Shown here piece by piece: positions 18,301 to 27,720 of a stretch of 38,171 bases of DNA (position 1 is the stretch's first letter; each line of letters starts with the position of its first letter). Source of the stretch: Actinomycetes bacterium (GTDB taxonomy: Bacteria > Actinomycetota > Acidimicrobiia > Acidimicrobiales > JAJZXF01); the NCBI GenBank assembly GCA_021802485.1, contig JAJZXF010000018.1, positions 1 through 38,171 on the forward strand, read 5' to 3'. Made by a program: the position numbers and the translations under genes. Under the pieces are notes generated by a model. It had not been told where the DNA came from and made no database searches. It saw nothing but the letters and a program-made list of their open reading frames with translations.

Positions 18301-21300
18301 CTCCCCTTCGAAGGTCGGGCTGATGGAGGCCCACGGGACAGGCACTGTCGTCGGCGACCGCACGGAACTCGCAACCATGACCGAGATGTTCACCGCCAGC
18401 GGAGCAAGTACCGGTTCATGCGTGCTTGGCTCCATCAAGTCCCAGATCGGCCACACCAAGTGCGCTGCTGGGCTCGCTGGTCTGATCAAGGCAGCGCTGT
18501 CGCTCTATCACGGCGTACGACCACCGACGCTTCACATCGAGGAGCCGAACAGCTACTACGACCCAGAGCGTAGCCCGTTCGCCTTCCTCAAGCGCTCCCA
18601 GCCCTGGGTCGACACAGACCGCCACGCTGGCGTCAGCGCCTTTGGCTTCGGCGGGACGAACTTCCACGTGGTCCTCTCGGCCCACGACGCGCTCGAACCG
18701 CCTAAGCATGGTTTGAACGTGTGGCCTTGCGAACTCTTCATCTTCCGCTCTGAAGATCTAGAAGGTGCAATGGAGCTCATGAAACGCGTCGAGCGCTTTG
18801 CAACCTCAGTGCACCCAGGCGAGACAGGTTGGCGGTTCAGAGATCTCGCACGCACGGTATGCACATCGGGCTCTGGCACAGTGCAGGTGGCAATCGTCGC
18901 CCAGGACATCGATGACCTCTTGGGCAAACTCAAGACTGCACTGTCGCAGCTGATCGGGGAAGGTTCAACCAGATCCATCTCGAACGAGGCCGTGCAAAGC
19001 CCTAAGGGGATCTTTGTTGCACACCGTGACGCTTCTCCGGGGAAAATCGCCTTCTTGTTCCCTGGCCAGGGTAGCCAACGCCCTGACATGCTTGCCGATC
19101 TGTTCATCGCATTCCCACGCCTTGGGCGCCACCTCCTTCAGCAAGAGCGCTGGCGCGAGAAGATGTTCCCCCCGGCAGCGTTCAACCCGACACAAGTTGT
19201 CGCGCAGCGCAACGCTCTGACTGACACCCCGGTCGCACAGCCATGCCTTGGCATAGCAGACCTTGCAATTGCACACCTGCTTTCTGACCTCGGCATCAAA
19301 GTCGACCTTGCCTCTGGTCACAGCTACGGAGAGCTCGTCGCGCTTTGCATCGCAGGAGCGATCGATGAAGGGGACCTGCTCGCGCTCAGTGAGGAGCGTG
19401 GGCTCGCAATCATTGACGCTGCTGGTGACGAACCCGGCGAGATGGCTGCCGCAGGCGCGTCTTGCGCAACGGTCTCTGAGATTTTGGAAGGCTTCCCGGA
19501 TGTCGTAATCGCAAACGACAACTCGCCTCGACAGGTCGTGATCTCCGGGCAATCAGCGGCTCTGCATAGCGCGACCGAGGCGCTCGCAGAGGCGGGAATC
19601 CCAGTCCACCGGCTTCCAGTCGCATGCGCATTTCACAGCCCGGTCGTCGCGTCAGCCCAGGATCGTCTTCGAAAGTACCTTGGATCGCTGAAGATCTCTG
19701 CTCCCAGTTTTCCTGTATGGTCCAACGCAACCGCGGGCCCTTACCCGGATGATCCGGACGCGATTCGCGATCTTCTCGCTTCGCAGGTTGCACGCGGCGT
19801 ACGCTTCACCGAGCAGGTGCTTGACATGTACAATGCCGGCGCGAGAACATTCATCGAGGTTGGTCCAGGGTATGTTTTGACCCATCTCGTGGAAAAGACA
19901 TTAGGCACAAGGCGCCACGTCGCTGTCTCCTCGGACTCACCCAGAGAGCATGGTGTAACGCACCTGCTCAAGATGCTTGCACGGCTTGCAGTGAACGGAG
20001 TGCACATTGATACAGACCCACTCTTTGAAGGACGCTCAAACACACTTGACCTGGATGCCCAGCCAGCAGCACCACCCGGCTGGCTCGTGGACGGCTATCT
20101 CACAAGGAGCGCTGACGGCAGCCCGATACCGAACGGCCTCCGCCCCGCGCCGGGCAACGATGCATCTGAACTCGGAGCCCAGCGGCTCGCGCAACTTGGC
20201 GGAGCAACGACATCATCGGCGCTTTCCGATACACGACTCGCGCTACAATCTGGCGCGGTCGCGAGCCGCACATATTCCTCAACAGCAGCCAGCTCAAAGG
20301 TGACCAACATGGACGAACTGGATGCGACCGTTATTGAATTTCTGCGCTCGATGCGTGAGGTCGTCGCCACCCAGCGTGAGGTCATGCTGACCTACCTCGG
20401 TGGATCACGAGGAACCACCTACGACCGCGGCACGCTTGACAGCGCTGCTCCCGCAGCAACCAGCGCTGCGGCATCCTCACCACGGGCAGAGGCGCAACGG
20501 GAGGAGATGGCTCTCACTCCCACCCAGAACACACTTCAAATCCACTCCGCCGCCGAGATCGCGGCCACCGAGATCGGGCCTACGATCAAGCCCACAAACG
20601 CAGGCCGCGAGGAGACCGCCCCCAAGGCCCTCGACGCGGCGTACCTTCTCGACACGCTCGTACAGATCGTGAGCGATCGCACTGGCTACCCTGCCGATAT
20701 GCTCGAACCGGACCTCGACCTCGAAGCCGATCTCAGCATCGACTCCATCAAGCGGATGGAGATTCTAGGCGAACTCGCTGACCGGCTCCCGCTTCCCGGC
20801 TCGTCCGATGGTCAGGTAAGCGACGACCTGATCGAGGAGCTGGTCCAGATCAAGAACCTGCGCGGCATTGCTGATTGGCTCGAGGCGAGGTCCCAAGAGG
20901 TCCCCACCGAAGCTGAGCCCGGCGCCTTGCCACAAGGCACTGTAGCGGAAACCTTGCAGCCTCACACGATACCGGAAAAGACATTGCGGTTCGTTCCATA
21001 CATCGAGGTCCTCGCGGATGACCCGTACGAAGCCGACCGATCCGTGCTCGCGGAGCGTAGGTTTGTGATCGTAGACGACGCGAGAGGCATCGCAACAGAA
21101 CTTGCGGCCCGCCTCGACAAGGTCGGCGCAATCGCTGAGGTAGTAAATGCAACTGCGGTCGCTGCACTGCGGTCCGCTGGGACATCGCATGTTCGAACAC
21201 CGGTTGACTTCGAAGAAGCTGACGGCCTCATCTACCTCAGCGCGCTGAGTACTCGCGACCACAACAGCCCAGAAGGTCACTCCGCGTCCCCAGCTCATGC

Positions 21301-22600
21301 TGAAGACCTCTTCGTGCTCGCGCGCCAGTTCCTCACAACCGCCCGGCATCCGCGATGGCTTGTAGCAGCAACCGGCTTCGGGGGGACATTCAGCATGCCA
21401 GAACAACAAACCCCACTGCTCGCAGGCTCCGCTGTTTCGCTGCCCGACTCCGCAGAGCGTCCAAGCAGCGCAGCTGCGAGCTTGCAGGGATCGCTTTCGA
21501 CGACAGCGCTCCCTGAAGGTGCAGGCATCCCGGGGCTCATGAGAACCATAGCGAGGGAGTACCCGCAGGTCGTCGCCCGCACGGTTGACGTCGACAACTT
21601 TTCGAGCCAAGCCGACATAGCAGAAGACATCCTGTGCGACCTGATCTCTCGCGCTCCTACGCCTGATGTTGGCCACCAAGGTGGCCGCCGCACGAGAACC
21701 CGCTTTCAACGCGCTGCACTCCCATCCTTGCCCACAAGCGAACGGGGCATCGAGCTCGGCCCGGAATCGGTCGTGGTCATCACCGGGGGCGCTCGCGGCA
21801 TCACCTCTTTAGTCGCTGTAGAGCTAGCACGTCGCTACGGATGCCAGCTGGAGTTGCTGGGAAGGTCTCCCCTCCCCGAGGGCGACGAAGACCCGGTCAC
21901 AAAGGATGCAAGCAGCCTCGCTGAAGTACGCAAAGCGCTCATTTCATCCGGGCTGAGAGACCATAGCGAGGTCGAAGCAACAGCATCAAGTGTCCTTCGC
22001 GCTCGCGATATACGAAGAACTCTTGCAAAGATCGATGCCACAGGCGCCGAAGCGAATTATCACCCAGTCGACGTGAGGGACGCCTCCGCTCTTCAAAACG
22101 TGATCGAGGACATCTACTCCCGCCACGGGCGTATCGATGGGGTAATTCACGGCGCTGGAGCTATCGAGGACAAGCTGATCGCGGACAAGACACCGGATTC
22201 TTTCGCTCGCGTGTTCTCGACCAAGGTGCAAGGCGCGATCAACCTCATCCGCCCCTTGCGCTCTGACGTAAGCTTCATCGTGTTCTTCACGAGCATCGCG
22301 GGAGCCTTCGGAAACCGCGGCCAGGCAGACTACGCGGCCGCGAACGACGCCCTTGTCGCTCTAGCGAGATCGCTCCAGCGACAAACCAGCGGACGGGTCA
22401 TCGCTATCGACTGGGGACCCTGGGCAGGGACTGGCATGGTCTCCGCAGAGCTCGAGCGCGAGTACGCGAAGCGCTCCATTGGCCTAATTCCTCAAGCAGA
22501 AGGCATCCAGATGCTCCTCAACGAACTCTCGCATCGCGCCCAGGATGACGTAGAAGTCCTCGTGATGAGGGCCGAGCCGGAGCACTTCGAGTTCACCTGA
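15344..22600 (+). CDS. PUFA-synthase-like type I megasynthase, NMO-like/NMO/KS/AT/ACP/KR
   Basis: A 2418-residue protein; residues are counted from TTG 15344. Domains: a 2-nitropropane-dioxygenase-like TIM barrel (~20-230; AKGSESGGRIG at 135-145); a second, full-length NMO/PfaD-like FMN enoyl-reductase-type domain (~310-650; EGRECGGHVG at 441-450); KS (~672-1115) with Cys862 in DAACASS, His997 in EAHGTGT and His1037 in IGHTKC; AT (~1233-1545) with GQGSQ, Ser1327 in GHSYGE and His1431; a linker; one ACP (~1765-1848) with attachment Ser1801 in LSIDSIKRMEIL, the PfaA-type signature; and a KR with inactive structural part (~1885-2110), GGARGI (2148-2153), Lys2294, Ser2317, Tyr2330 and Asn2334. 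KS-AT-ACP-KR is the PfaA order. AAGGAG at 15372-15377 favours TTG 15389 or ATG 15395 as the true start. It heads a six-gene operon and is probably iterative. Confidence 0.88.
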   Translation: MWDQYLATQEGDLQTLRMDERDLVIGVTPFGYCDTRLTLALIHSGALAVLDLGKNPDASRSAISEICAHTSQPFGVRVTRRSGLAPQSVPSQVDTVIVEQPSLAGDWRGRRVLVEITSVDEARSAAARGASGIIAKGSESGGRIGQATTFVLLQQLVDQVPLPVWAMGGIGLHTASACLVGGASGVVIDSQLALVQESSLPPDVKSAISAMDGAETTMLAGYRVYTRPDLPVARMDRSIDPSGVSSRLGGSSLQELIAVGQEGAFAADLAKRFKTAGGVVQALRRSITSHMSSAVALRPLAPGSSFAADHGIRYPIAQGPMTRVSDRADFAAAVASAGALPFLALALMNAKDVRTLLEETAEKLAGRPWGVGILGFVPQEIRSSQLQVVHDIRPPVALIAGGRPSQARPLEDAGIITYLHVPSPGLLDRFLKDGATHFVFEGRECGGHVGPRSSFALWESQIERLLASGSASKASVLFAGGIHDARSAAMVSALAAPLAEAGARVGVLMGTAYLFTEEAVSTGAILPGFQQAAISCKQTQLLETSPGHVTRCAQSPYVNKFTEEKNRLTSSGATPEETWAALESLNLGRLRLASKGLRRDGDDLVSVAPSEQRSEGMYMIGDAATLRRSVTTASKLHEDVSSRSAEILEAVSIPAPPTLHGDDAKQPAAKSTPVAIVGMASIFPGARDLDELWSNLVAGVDSITEVPAERWNVDAYYDPQATTTGAGSRTPSKWGGFLPAVFFDPLRYGIPPRSLGSIEPAQLLSLEVAARALADAGYADREIDRENTSVIFGAEAGTDLASAYGFRALLPEYLGSVPDWLDETLPKVTEDSFPGVLTNVISGRIANRLDFAGSNYTVDAACASSLAAVDLACKELASGHSSVVLCGGADLHNSINDFLLFSGVHALSPTGRCRSFDSSADGIALGEGIACVVLKRLSDATRDGDRIYAVIDGVGSSSDGRSLSLTAPRKEGQRLALERAYERSGISPSKVGLMEAHGTGTVVGDRTELATMTEMFTASGASTGSCVLGSIKSQIGHTKCAAGLAGLIKAALSLYHGVRPPTLHIEEPNSYYDPERSPFAFLKRSQPWVDTDRHAGVSAFGFGGTNFHVVLSAHDALEPPKHGLNVWPCELFIFRSEDLEGAMELMKRVERFATSVHPGETGWRFRDLARTVCTSGSGTVQVAIVAQDIDDLLGKLKTALSQLIGEGSTRSISNEAVQSPKGIFVAHRDASPGKIAFLFPGQGSQRPDMLADLFIAFPRLGRHLLQQERWREKMFPPAAFNPTQVVAQRNALTDTPVAQPCLGIADLAIAHLLSDLGIKVDLASGHSYGELVALCIAGAIDEGDLLALSEERGLAIIDAAGDEPGEMAAAGASCATVSEILEGFPDVVIANDNSPRQVVISGQSAALHSATEALAEAGIPVHRLPVACAFHSPVVASAQDRLRKYLGSLKISAPSFPVWSNATAGPYPDDPDAIRDLLASQVARGVRFTEQVLDMYNAGARTFIEVGPGYVLTHLVEKTLGTRRHVAVSSDSPREHGVTHLLKMLARLAVNGVHIDTDPLFEGRSNTLDLDAQPAAPPGWLVDGYLTRSADGSPIPNGLRPAPGNDASELGAQRLAQLGGATTSSALSDTRLALQSGAVASRTYSSTAASSKVTNMDELDATVIEFLRSMREVVATQREVMLTYLGGSRGTTYDRGTLDSAAPAATSAAASSPRAEAQREEMALTPTQNTLQIHSAAEIAATEIGPTIKPTNAGREETAPKALDAAYLLDTLVQIVSDRTGYPADMLEPDLDLEADLSIDSIKRMEILGELADRLPLPGSSDGQVSDDLIEELVQIKNLRGIADWLEARSQEVPTEAEPGALPQGTVAETLQPHTIPEKTLRFVPYIEVLADDPYEADRSVLAERRFVIVDDARGIATELAARLDKVGAIAEVVNATAVAALRSAGTSHVRTPVDFEEADGLIYLSALSTRDHNSPEGHSASPAHAEDLFVLARQFLTTARHPRWLVAATGFGGTFSMPEQQTPLLAGSAVSLPDSAERPSSAAASLQGSLSTTALPEGAGIPGLMRTIAREYPQVVARTVDVDNFSSQADIAEDILCDLISRAPTPDVGHQGGRRTRTRFQRAALPSLPTSERGIELGPESVVVITGGARGITSLVAVELARRYGCQLELLGRSPLPEGDEDPVTKDASSLAEVRKALISSGLRDHSEVEATASSVLRARDIRRTLAKIDATGAEANYHPVDVRDASALQNVIEDIYSRHGRIDGVIHGAGAIEDKLIADKTPDSFARVFSTKVQGAINLIRPLRSDVSFIVFFTSIAGAFGNRGQADYAAANDALVALARSLQRQTSGRVIAIDWGPWAGTGMVSAELEREYAKRSIGLIPQAEGIQMLLNELSHRAQDDVEVLVMRAEPEHFEFT

Positions 22601-22635
22601 GCCAGCTAGCACGCAATAATAGCGAAACTCACCAA

Positions 22636-25600
22636 ATGGCCACCCAGACTCGAAGAACAGCGACAGATGACGACTCGCGCATAGCGGTAATTGGACTTGG
22701 AGCGGTGTTCCCTGGTGCAAGCGACCTCGACACCTACTGGCAGAACATTATCGATGGCGTCGATTCGATCACAGAGGTTCCCCCCGATCGCTGGGACCGC
22801 ACCTTCTACGACCCAGAAGTTACATCACCCGCACGTTTTTACTGCAATCGGGGCGGCTTCGTTGACGCTCGCGCTATCTTCGACCCGACGGAGTTCGGGA
22901 TCATGCCGGTCAGCGTCGACACCGCAGAACCAGATCAGCTGCTTGCGCTACGCGCAGCCTCGCAAGCTCTCGCAAGCGCAGGAAACCCACACCAGCGGGT
23001 GCCAAAGGACCGGATCGGCGTGATCCTCGGACGCGGTGGATACCTGACGGCCGGCCTCGCCCGCCTGGATGCGCGTGTTCGAATTGCAGAACAGCTCATG
23101 ACCTCACTGCGCGAGATCCTGCCCGAGGTCGACGACCTCGCTCTCGAGCAAGTGAGAGATGCCGTGAACCGCCACCTCGGGCCCGAACATCCAGAGGCAG
23201 CGATCGACCTCGTCCCCAACCTCACCGCTTCACGCACCGCTAACCGCCTGGACATCCACGGTCCCGCTTACACCGTCGATGCCGCGTGCGCCAGCTCACT
23301 CATAGCAGTCGACAACGCTGTACGCGAGCTGAACAGCCACAGGTGCGACCTCGTGATTGCAGGTGGTGTCCACCACTGCCACGACGTCACGCTCTGGAGC
23401 GTTTTCACACAGCTGAAGGCGCTGAGCGCATCACAGGAGATCCGCCCATTGGACACGGGTGCTGACGGCCTCCTGATCGGAGAAGGAACCGGGGTGCTCG
23501 TCTTGAAGCGCCTCGAGGATGCGGTGCGCGACGGCGACCCGATCTTCGCCTGCATCGCAGGAACAGGCATCTCGAGCGACGGCCGCGGGAGCCTAATGAA
23601 GCCAAGCTCAGACGGCCAAATGATCGCGCTCAGGCATGCGTGGCAACAAGCGCGCCTCGACCCATCGAACATCGGTCTGCTGGAAGCCCACGGTACAGCG
23701 ACCCCCGCTGGAGACGAGGCCGAGCTCATTACGATCCGCCGTTTCTTCGGCGAGCGAACCCCTGGCCAGCCTCTAGCTGGAATCGGGTCGGTCAAGTCGA
23801 TGATCGGCCACGCTATGCCTGCCGCTGGCGCTGCTGGGATGATCAAAGCAGTGCTCGCAGTACACCACGGCATCCTTCCCCCGACGCTGCACTGCGAAGA
23901 CCCAAACCCCCTACTGCTCAGCTCTGCCTTCCGGCCGGTTCAAGCAAGCGAACCTTGGAGTGATGACGCGGCTACGAGGCTCGCCGGCGTCAATGCCTTC
24001 GGCTTCGGCGGCATCAACGCCCACGTGGTGATCGAACAGGCACCAGGTGGTGCGCGGCAGCGCTCGAAACCCGACCGGGGTGCTCGCCAACCAAGCGATC
24101 GCGACACACAATCGCCAGGTGACAATTCCAATCCAGGTCCCGGGCGCCTGCTTCGGCTCGCTGCCCACACGACTGAAGACCTGCTCCAAGCGCTCGACGC
24201 ATACGCAAGGAGCATCAACAGCGATAACGACACGGAGAACAGCCTCACGGTAGCTGGCGACGAGACGGGGGGCCTCCGGATCGCAATCATCGACGCGAAC
24301 CAGAGGAAGATCGAGCTTGCACGCAGGGCGATCGAGCGAGGAGTGCCGTGGTCGGGTCGAAACGATGTCTGGTTTGCCCCAGATCGCATGCTCCTTCATC
24401 GCGGCAAGATAGTCTTCGCATTCCCTGGCGTGGAGCCGATCTTCGAACCACGTTTAAATGACCTGATCGCCCACTTCAACCTGGAGCGCTTTGGATTTCG
24501 CAGCTACGACGAGCCAGGGGACGCTCGGGATGTCAATGACACCACACGCGCGGGTTCGCTGGCTCGCGAACCCAGCGGTTCCGCTGGCGGTCTATCGGGG
24601 CTCGAAAGGCATGGCCGGGATATAATAGCTGTAGGCCGGATGCTCGATGCCGCGCTCGCTCGGATCGGGATCCGCCCGGACATCGTCGTCGGCCACAGCA
24701 TCGGCGAATGGAGCGGGATGATATCGACCGAGATGATCCCTCGCTCGGAGATCGACGCATTCATAGACAGCCTTGGACTTGGGACCCTTGAGGTCCCAGG
24801 CGTCGTATTCGCGGCCGCTGCCTGCAGTGCGACTGATGCCTCACGAGCGATAGCAGGCATCCAAGACGTAGCTATCTCCCACGACAACTGCCCGCACCAG
24901 TCGGTGATCTGCGGCAGTGAAGATGGCATAAGGGCGTCCATAGAACGGCTCCGCGACATGAAGGTGCTCGCTCAGGTACTCCCCTTCAGGTCTGGGTTCC
25001 ACTCTGCGATGTTCAAGGAGTTTCTCCCACCGTTCATCTCCCACACTGCAAGGCTGCCCCTTCAGAAACCGCGCGTCCCCTTATGGTCATCCACAACGTG
25101 CGCACCTTATCCGGATGATCCGGACGAGATTCGCGCTCTCGTCGCTAGGCACCTCGTTGAACCAGTTCGCTTCCGGGAGATGACCGCCAACATCCACGAG
25201 GCAGGCGGTCGCGTATTCATCCAGGTAGGCACGGGAAGCCTGCCTGGCTTCATCAACGACACGTTGCGGGACAAGGACCATGTTGCGCTTTCCTCCAACT
25301 CCCCAAAGACCTCGGGGCTCTCCCAACTACTTCGTGTCGCGTGTGCAGTGTGGGTACAAGGCGGCCAGCCACTCTTTGAGCGCCTATTCGAACCGGACCT
25401 CGATGCAGCGTCACAGGCTCTTGCTAACAGTGGTATCCACGACACTCTTGCGAGCCGGCCACGTGCCTCCACACTGTCCTCGTCGCAGTCTCCGCCCGAC
25501 GCCGGAGTCCACGACACCTCCCACCAGCTACGCCTAGGCGCCCCGCTCATCCACCTCGAGAACGTGAAGCTCACCAACATGGGTGGTGTGGACCTCATCA

Positions 25601-27339
25601 GCATCCCGAGCGACCCGCTGCTCGCTGAGATGACCGCTGTGATCCAGGATGCAGTCACAGCAAGCCGCGAGGTCGTTGCTTGCTGGCGGAGTCGCTCCAT
25701 CGGTGTTGAGACAAAGGACAGCGCGACCGACCGCGCCGCGAGCTCGGACCCGTCTGCAGCCGATCGAGCACCATATGCGCGACCCGAGAAGCAGGGACTC
25801 CAGACCGAGACTCATCCCGGTCCACGCCAGATCACGACCAAGCTGACGGTATCAGTCGATACAATGCCAGCGCTGCTGGACCACTGCTTCTATCGCCAGC
25901 CAGATCACTGGCGCTCCGTCAGCGATCGATATCCGGTCGTGCCGATGACTGCACTGGTCGACATCATGGCCAGTGCAGCTGCTGCGATGATCCCAGATTG
26001 CGTGATCGTCGCAGTAAAAAGCGTACGGGCAATGCGCTGGCTGGTCGCTGATCCCCCGACGGAGGTCGAGGTGAGAGCCATGATCGAGGAGCCCTACCGG
26101 GTGCAGGTTTCCATCGCTGGCTATGCGCGAGCAACGTTCATATTTGCGCGTGAATACCCGCGCCCCCCCCAGCTTGTCGATGCAGCACTTACCAATGAAA
26201 GCAGTGCCGAGATCAACGCGTCCCAGCTCTACCGGGACCGCTGGCTCTTCCACGGCCCTTCGTACCAGGGAGTAGTCGAACTCGGCAACGTTGCGACAGA
26301 CGGCATTCGCGGCACCCTTGAGGCGCTTGATGCGCCTGGGGCGCTCCTTGACAACGCTGGCCAGCTCATGGGGTACTGGATCATGACATCCGTGGAGATA
26401 GACCGTCTCGGGTTGCCAACCTCGATCGAGCACATCCGCTACTTCGGGCCATCTCCGAGACCCGGCGAACGCCTGGAATGCACCGTGCGCATCCGGGAGA
26501 TCGCTGCGCATCAAGTCCGTGCTGATCTGGAGCTATACCAAAGAGACCGGCTGTGGGGGTTGATCGAGGGCTGGGTCGACCGCCGTTTCGAGAGCGACCC
26601 TGTTGTCTGGCCAGTGCTCATCTACCCCGAGACCTCGCTCATCTCGCAGATGCGCCCAGGCGGCTACTCCTTCGCAGTCGAGCACTGGACCACGTCTGCT
26701 TCACGGGATCTTATGATGCGCAGGTACCTGAGCGAGGCGGAGCGAGAGCAGTACGGTGCCCGCAATCCACGTGCTCAGCGCGAGTGGCTGCTCGGACGAA
26801 TAGCCGTAAAGGACGCGGTTCGCCACTGGCTGTTTCAGCACGGATCAGGCCCGATCTTCCCCGTGGAAATCGCGGTCTCGAACGATGCGAGCGGCCAGCC
26901 ACACGTCTCAGGCCCGTTCACCGAGGAGCTGTGCGTCTCGATCGCGCATACGCAATGGGCTGCAGTTGCCATCGTCTCGACAGCGGCACAGGTTGGTATT
27001 GACGTCGAGAAGGTGCAAGATCAAAGCGAGCGCTTCGCTGAGATGACGCTCGCAGACAGCGAACGGGAGCTGTACGAACGCAAAGGTCGCGAGACAAGAC
27101 AGCACTGGTTGACTCGCATCTGGACTGCGAAGGAGGCTGTTGCAAAGAGCGTCGGCACTGGGTTGGCGGGAAGGCCCCGTTCCTTTGCTGCTACAGAGAT
27201 GGATGCTGACCGGCTCCTCGTAAACGATGTGTGGGTCCGTACTGAGCAGGTGGGTGACTTCATAGTGGCATGGACATGTGATGAGCCCGCAAGCTCTCAA
27301 GTGTCCCCGAACAACGACAACGAGGATGGATACGCGTGA
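22636..27339 (+). CDS. Megasynthase KS/AT-like/DH-like/4'-phosphopantetheinyl transferase
   Basis: A 1567-residue protein starting 35 nt after the previous gene. Domains: KS (~15-468) with Cys218 in DAACASS, His352 in EAHGTAT and His392; an AT-like domain (~590-900) with Ser688 in GHSIGEW and His789 (GFHS), but the N-terminal GQG motif is replaced by FPGVEP (596-601); a spacer (~950-1060); a double-hotdog DH-like domain (~1065-1320) with LLDHCFYRQP (His1083), VVPMTALVDIM, FHGPSYQGV and Asp1239 in LDNAGQL; and a Sfp-type PPTase (~1385-1545) with SIAHT, GIDVEK (Asp1456, Glu1458) and WTAKEAVAK (1496-1504). The HxxxGxxxxP spacing of standard DHs is not kept. The PPTase could activate the ACPs of this operon. 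No ACP is visible in this protein. The stop overlaps the next start (GTGA). Confidence 0.87.
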   Translation: MATQTRRTATDDDSRIAVIGLGAVFPGASDLDTYWQNIIDGVDSITEVPPDRWDRTFYDPEVTSPARFYCNRGGFVDARAIFDPTEFGIMPVSVDTAEPDQLLALRAASQALASAGNPHQRVPKDRIGVILGRGGYLTAGLARLDARVRIAEQLMTSLREILPEVDDLALEQVRDAVNRHLGPEHPEAAIDLVPNLTASRTANRLDIHGPAYTVDAACASSLIAVDNAVRELNSHRCDLVIAGGVHHCHDVTLWSVFTQLKALSASQEIRPLDTGADGLLIGEGTGVLVLKRLEDAVRDGDPIFACIAGTGISSDGRGSLMKPSSDGQMIALRHAWQQARLDPSNIGLLEAHGTATPAGDEAELITIRRFFGERTPGQPLAGIGSVKSMIGHAMPAAGAAGMIKAVLAVHHGILPPTLHCEDPNPLLLSSAFRPVQASEPWSDDAATRLAGVNAFGFGGINAHVVIEQAPGGARQRSKPDRGARQPSDRDTQSPGDNSNPGPGRLLRLAAHTTEDLLQALDAYARSINSDNDTENSLTVAGDETGGLRIAIIDANQRKIELARRAIERGVPWSGRNDVWFAPDRMLLHRGKIVFAFPGVEPIFEPRLNDLIAHFNLERFGFRSYDEPGDARDVNDTTRAGSLAREPSGSAGGLSGLERHGRDIIAVGRMLDAALARIGIRPDIVVGHSIGEWSGMISTEMIPRSEIDAFIDSLGLGTLEVPGVVFAAAACSATDASRAIAGIQDVAISHDNCPHQSVICGSEDGIRASIERLRDMKVLAQVLPFRSGFHSAMFKEFLPPFISHTARLPLQKPRVPLWSSTTCAPYPDDPDEIRALVARHLVEPVRFREMTANIHEAGGRVFIQVGTGSLPGFINDTLRDKDHVALSSNSPKTSGLSQLLRVACAVWVQGGQPLFERLFEPDLDAASQALANSGIHDTLASRPRASTLSSSQSPPDAGVHDTSHQLRLGAPLIHLENVKLTNMGGVDLISIPSDPLLAEMTAVIQDAVTASREVVACWRSRSIGVETKDSATDRAASSDPSAADRAPYARPEKQGLQTETHPGPRQITTKLTVSVDTMPALLDHCFYRQPDHWRSVSDRYPVVPMTALVDIMASAAAAMIPDCVIVAVKSVRAMRWLVADPPTEVEVRAMIEEPYRVQVSIAGYARATFIFAREYPRPPQLVDAALTNESSAEINASQLYRDRWLFHGPSYQGVVELGNVATDGIRGTLEALDAPGALLDNAGQLMGYWIMTSVEIDRLGLPTSIEHIRYFGPSPRPGERLECTVRIREIAAHQVRADLELYQRDRLWGLIEGWVDRRFESDPVVWPVLIYPETSLISQMRPGGYSFAVEHWTTSASRDLMMRRYLSEAEREQYGARNPRAQREWLLGRIAVKDAVRHWLFQHGSGPIFPVEIAVSNDASGQPHVSGPFTEELCVSIAHTQWAAVAIVSTAAQVGIDVEKVQDQSERFAEMTLADSERELYERKGRETRQHWLTRIWTAKEAVAKSVGTGLAGRPRSFAATEMDADRLLVNDVWVRTEQVGDFIVAWTCDEPASSQVSPNNDNEDGYA

Positions 27340-27701
27340 GCGACCAAGTAACCGACCAGTACCAAGCTTCCCGCAGGGATCTCACCACGGACTCCCCTGC
27401 TGCGGGCGATGATTCCCGTGATGGCATTTACGACGAGGTCCTCAATACCCTCAGGCGCATGATAAGCGAGATCATCGGCGAGGACTATCTGATGGACATC
27501 CCGATAACCGCTGAAACCTCGTTCTCAGATGACCTCGAGATGGAGAGCATCGAGTTCGTAGCACTTGCCGAGAGGCTGACCGACCACTACGGCGACGCGG
27601 TCGACTTCGTAACCTGGATGGCGGGAATGGAGCTGGAGGAGATCATGGCTTTGACCACTGGCCAGCTAGTCGACTTTATCGTCGCGTGCATCAACCGGTG
27701 A
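27336..27701 (+). CDS. Stand-alone acyl carrier protein
   Basis: A 121-residue acidic protein. The first ~35 residues are unstructured and polar; residues ~33-115 form an ACP fold. The phosphopantetheine attachment site is Ser71 in DLEMESIEFVALAERL, where most ACPs have DSLE. Pre-attachment (TSFSDDL) and helix-IV regions (TTGQLVDFI) are present. The GTG start overlaps the megasynthase stop by 4 bp, so translation is likely coupled and stoichiometry set. Its partner activating enzyme is probably the PPTase fused to the preceding protein. It could carry the starter, hand the chain to a hydrolase, or supply the discrete carrier for the second KS-AT protein, which lacks its own ACP. Confidence 0.86.
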   Translation: MSDQVTDQYQASRRDLTTDSPAAGDDSRDGIYDEVLNTLRRMISEIIGEDYLMDIPITAETSFSDDLEMESIEFVALAERLTDHYGDAVDFVTWMAGMELEEIMALTTGQLVDFIVACINR

Positions 27702-27720
27702 GACGGGTGGGCCTCGCGAC

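Noticed and set aside
20765-21709. Long minus-strand open frame (314 codons) opposite the ACP-KR part of the megasynthase
   Set aside because: It lies fully inside a well-supported gene with intact KR and ACP motifs, its translation shows no domain, and open antisense frames are common in GC-rich DNA.
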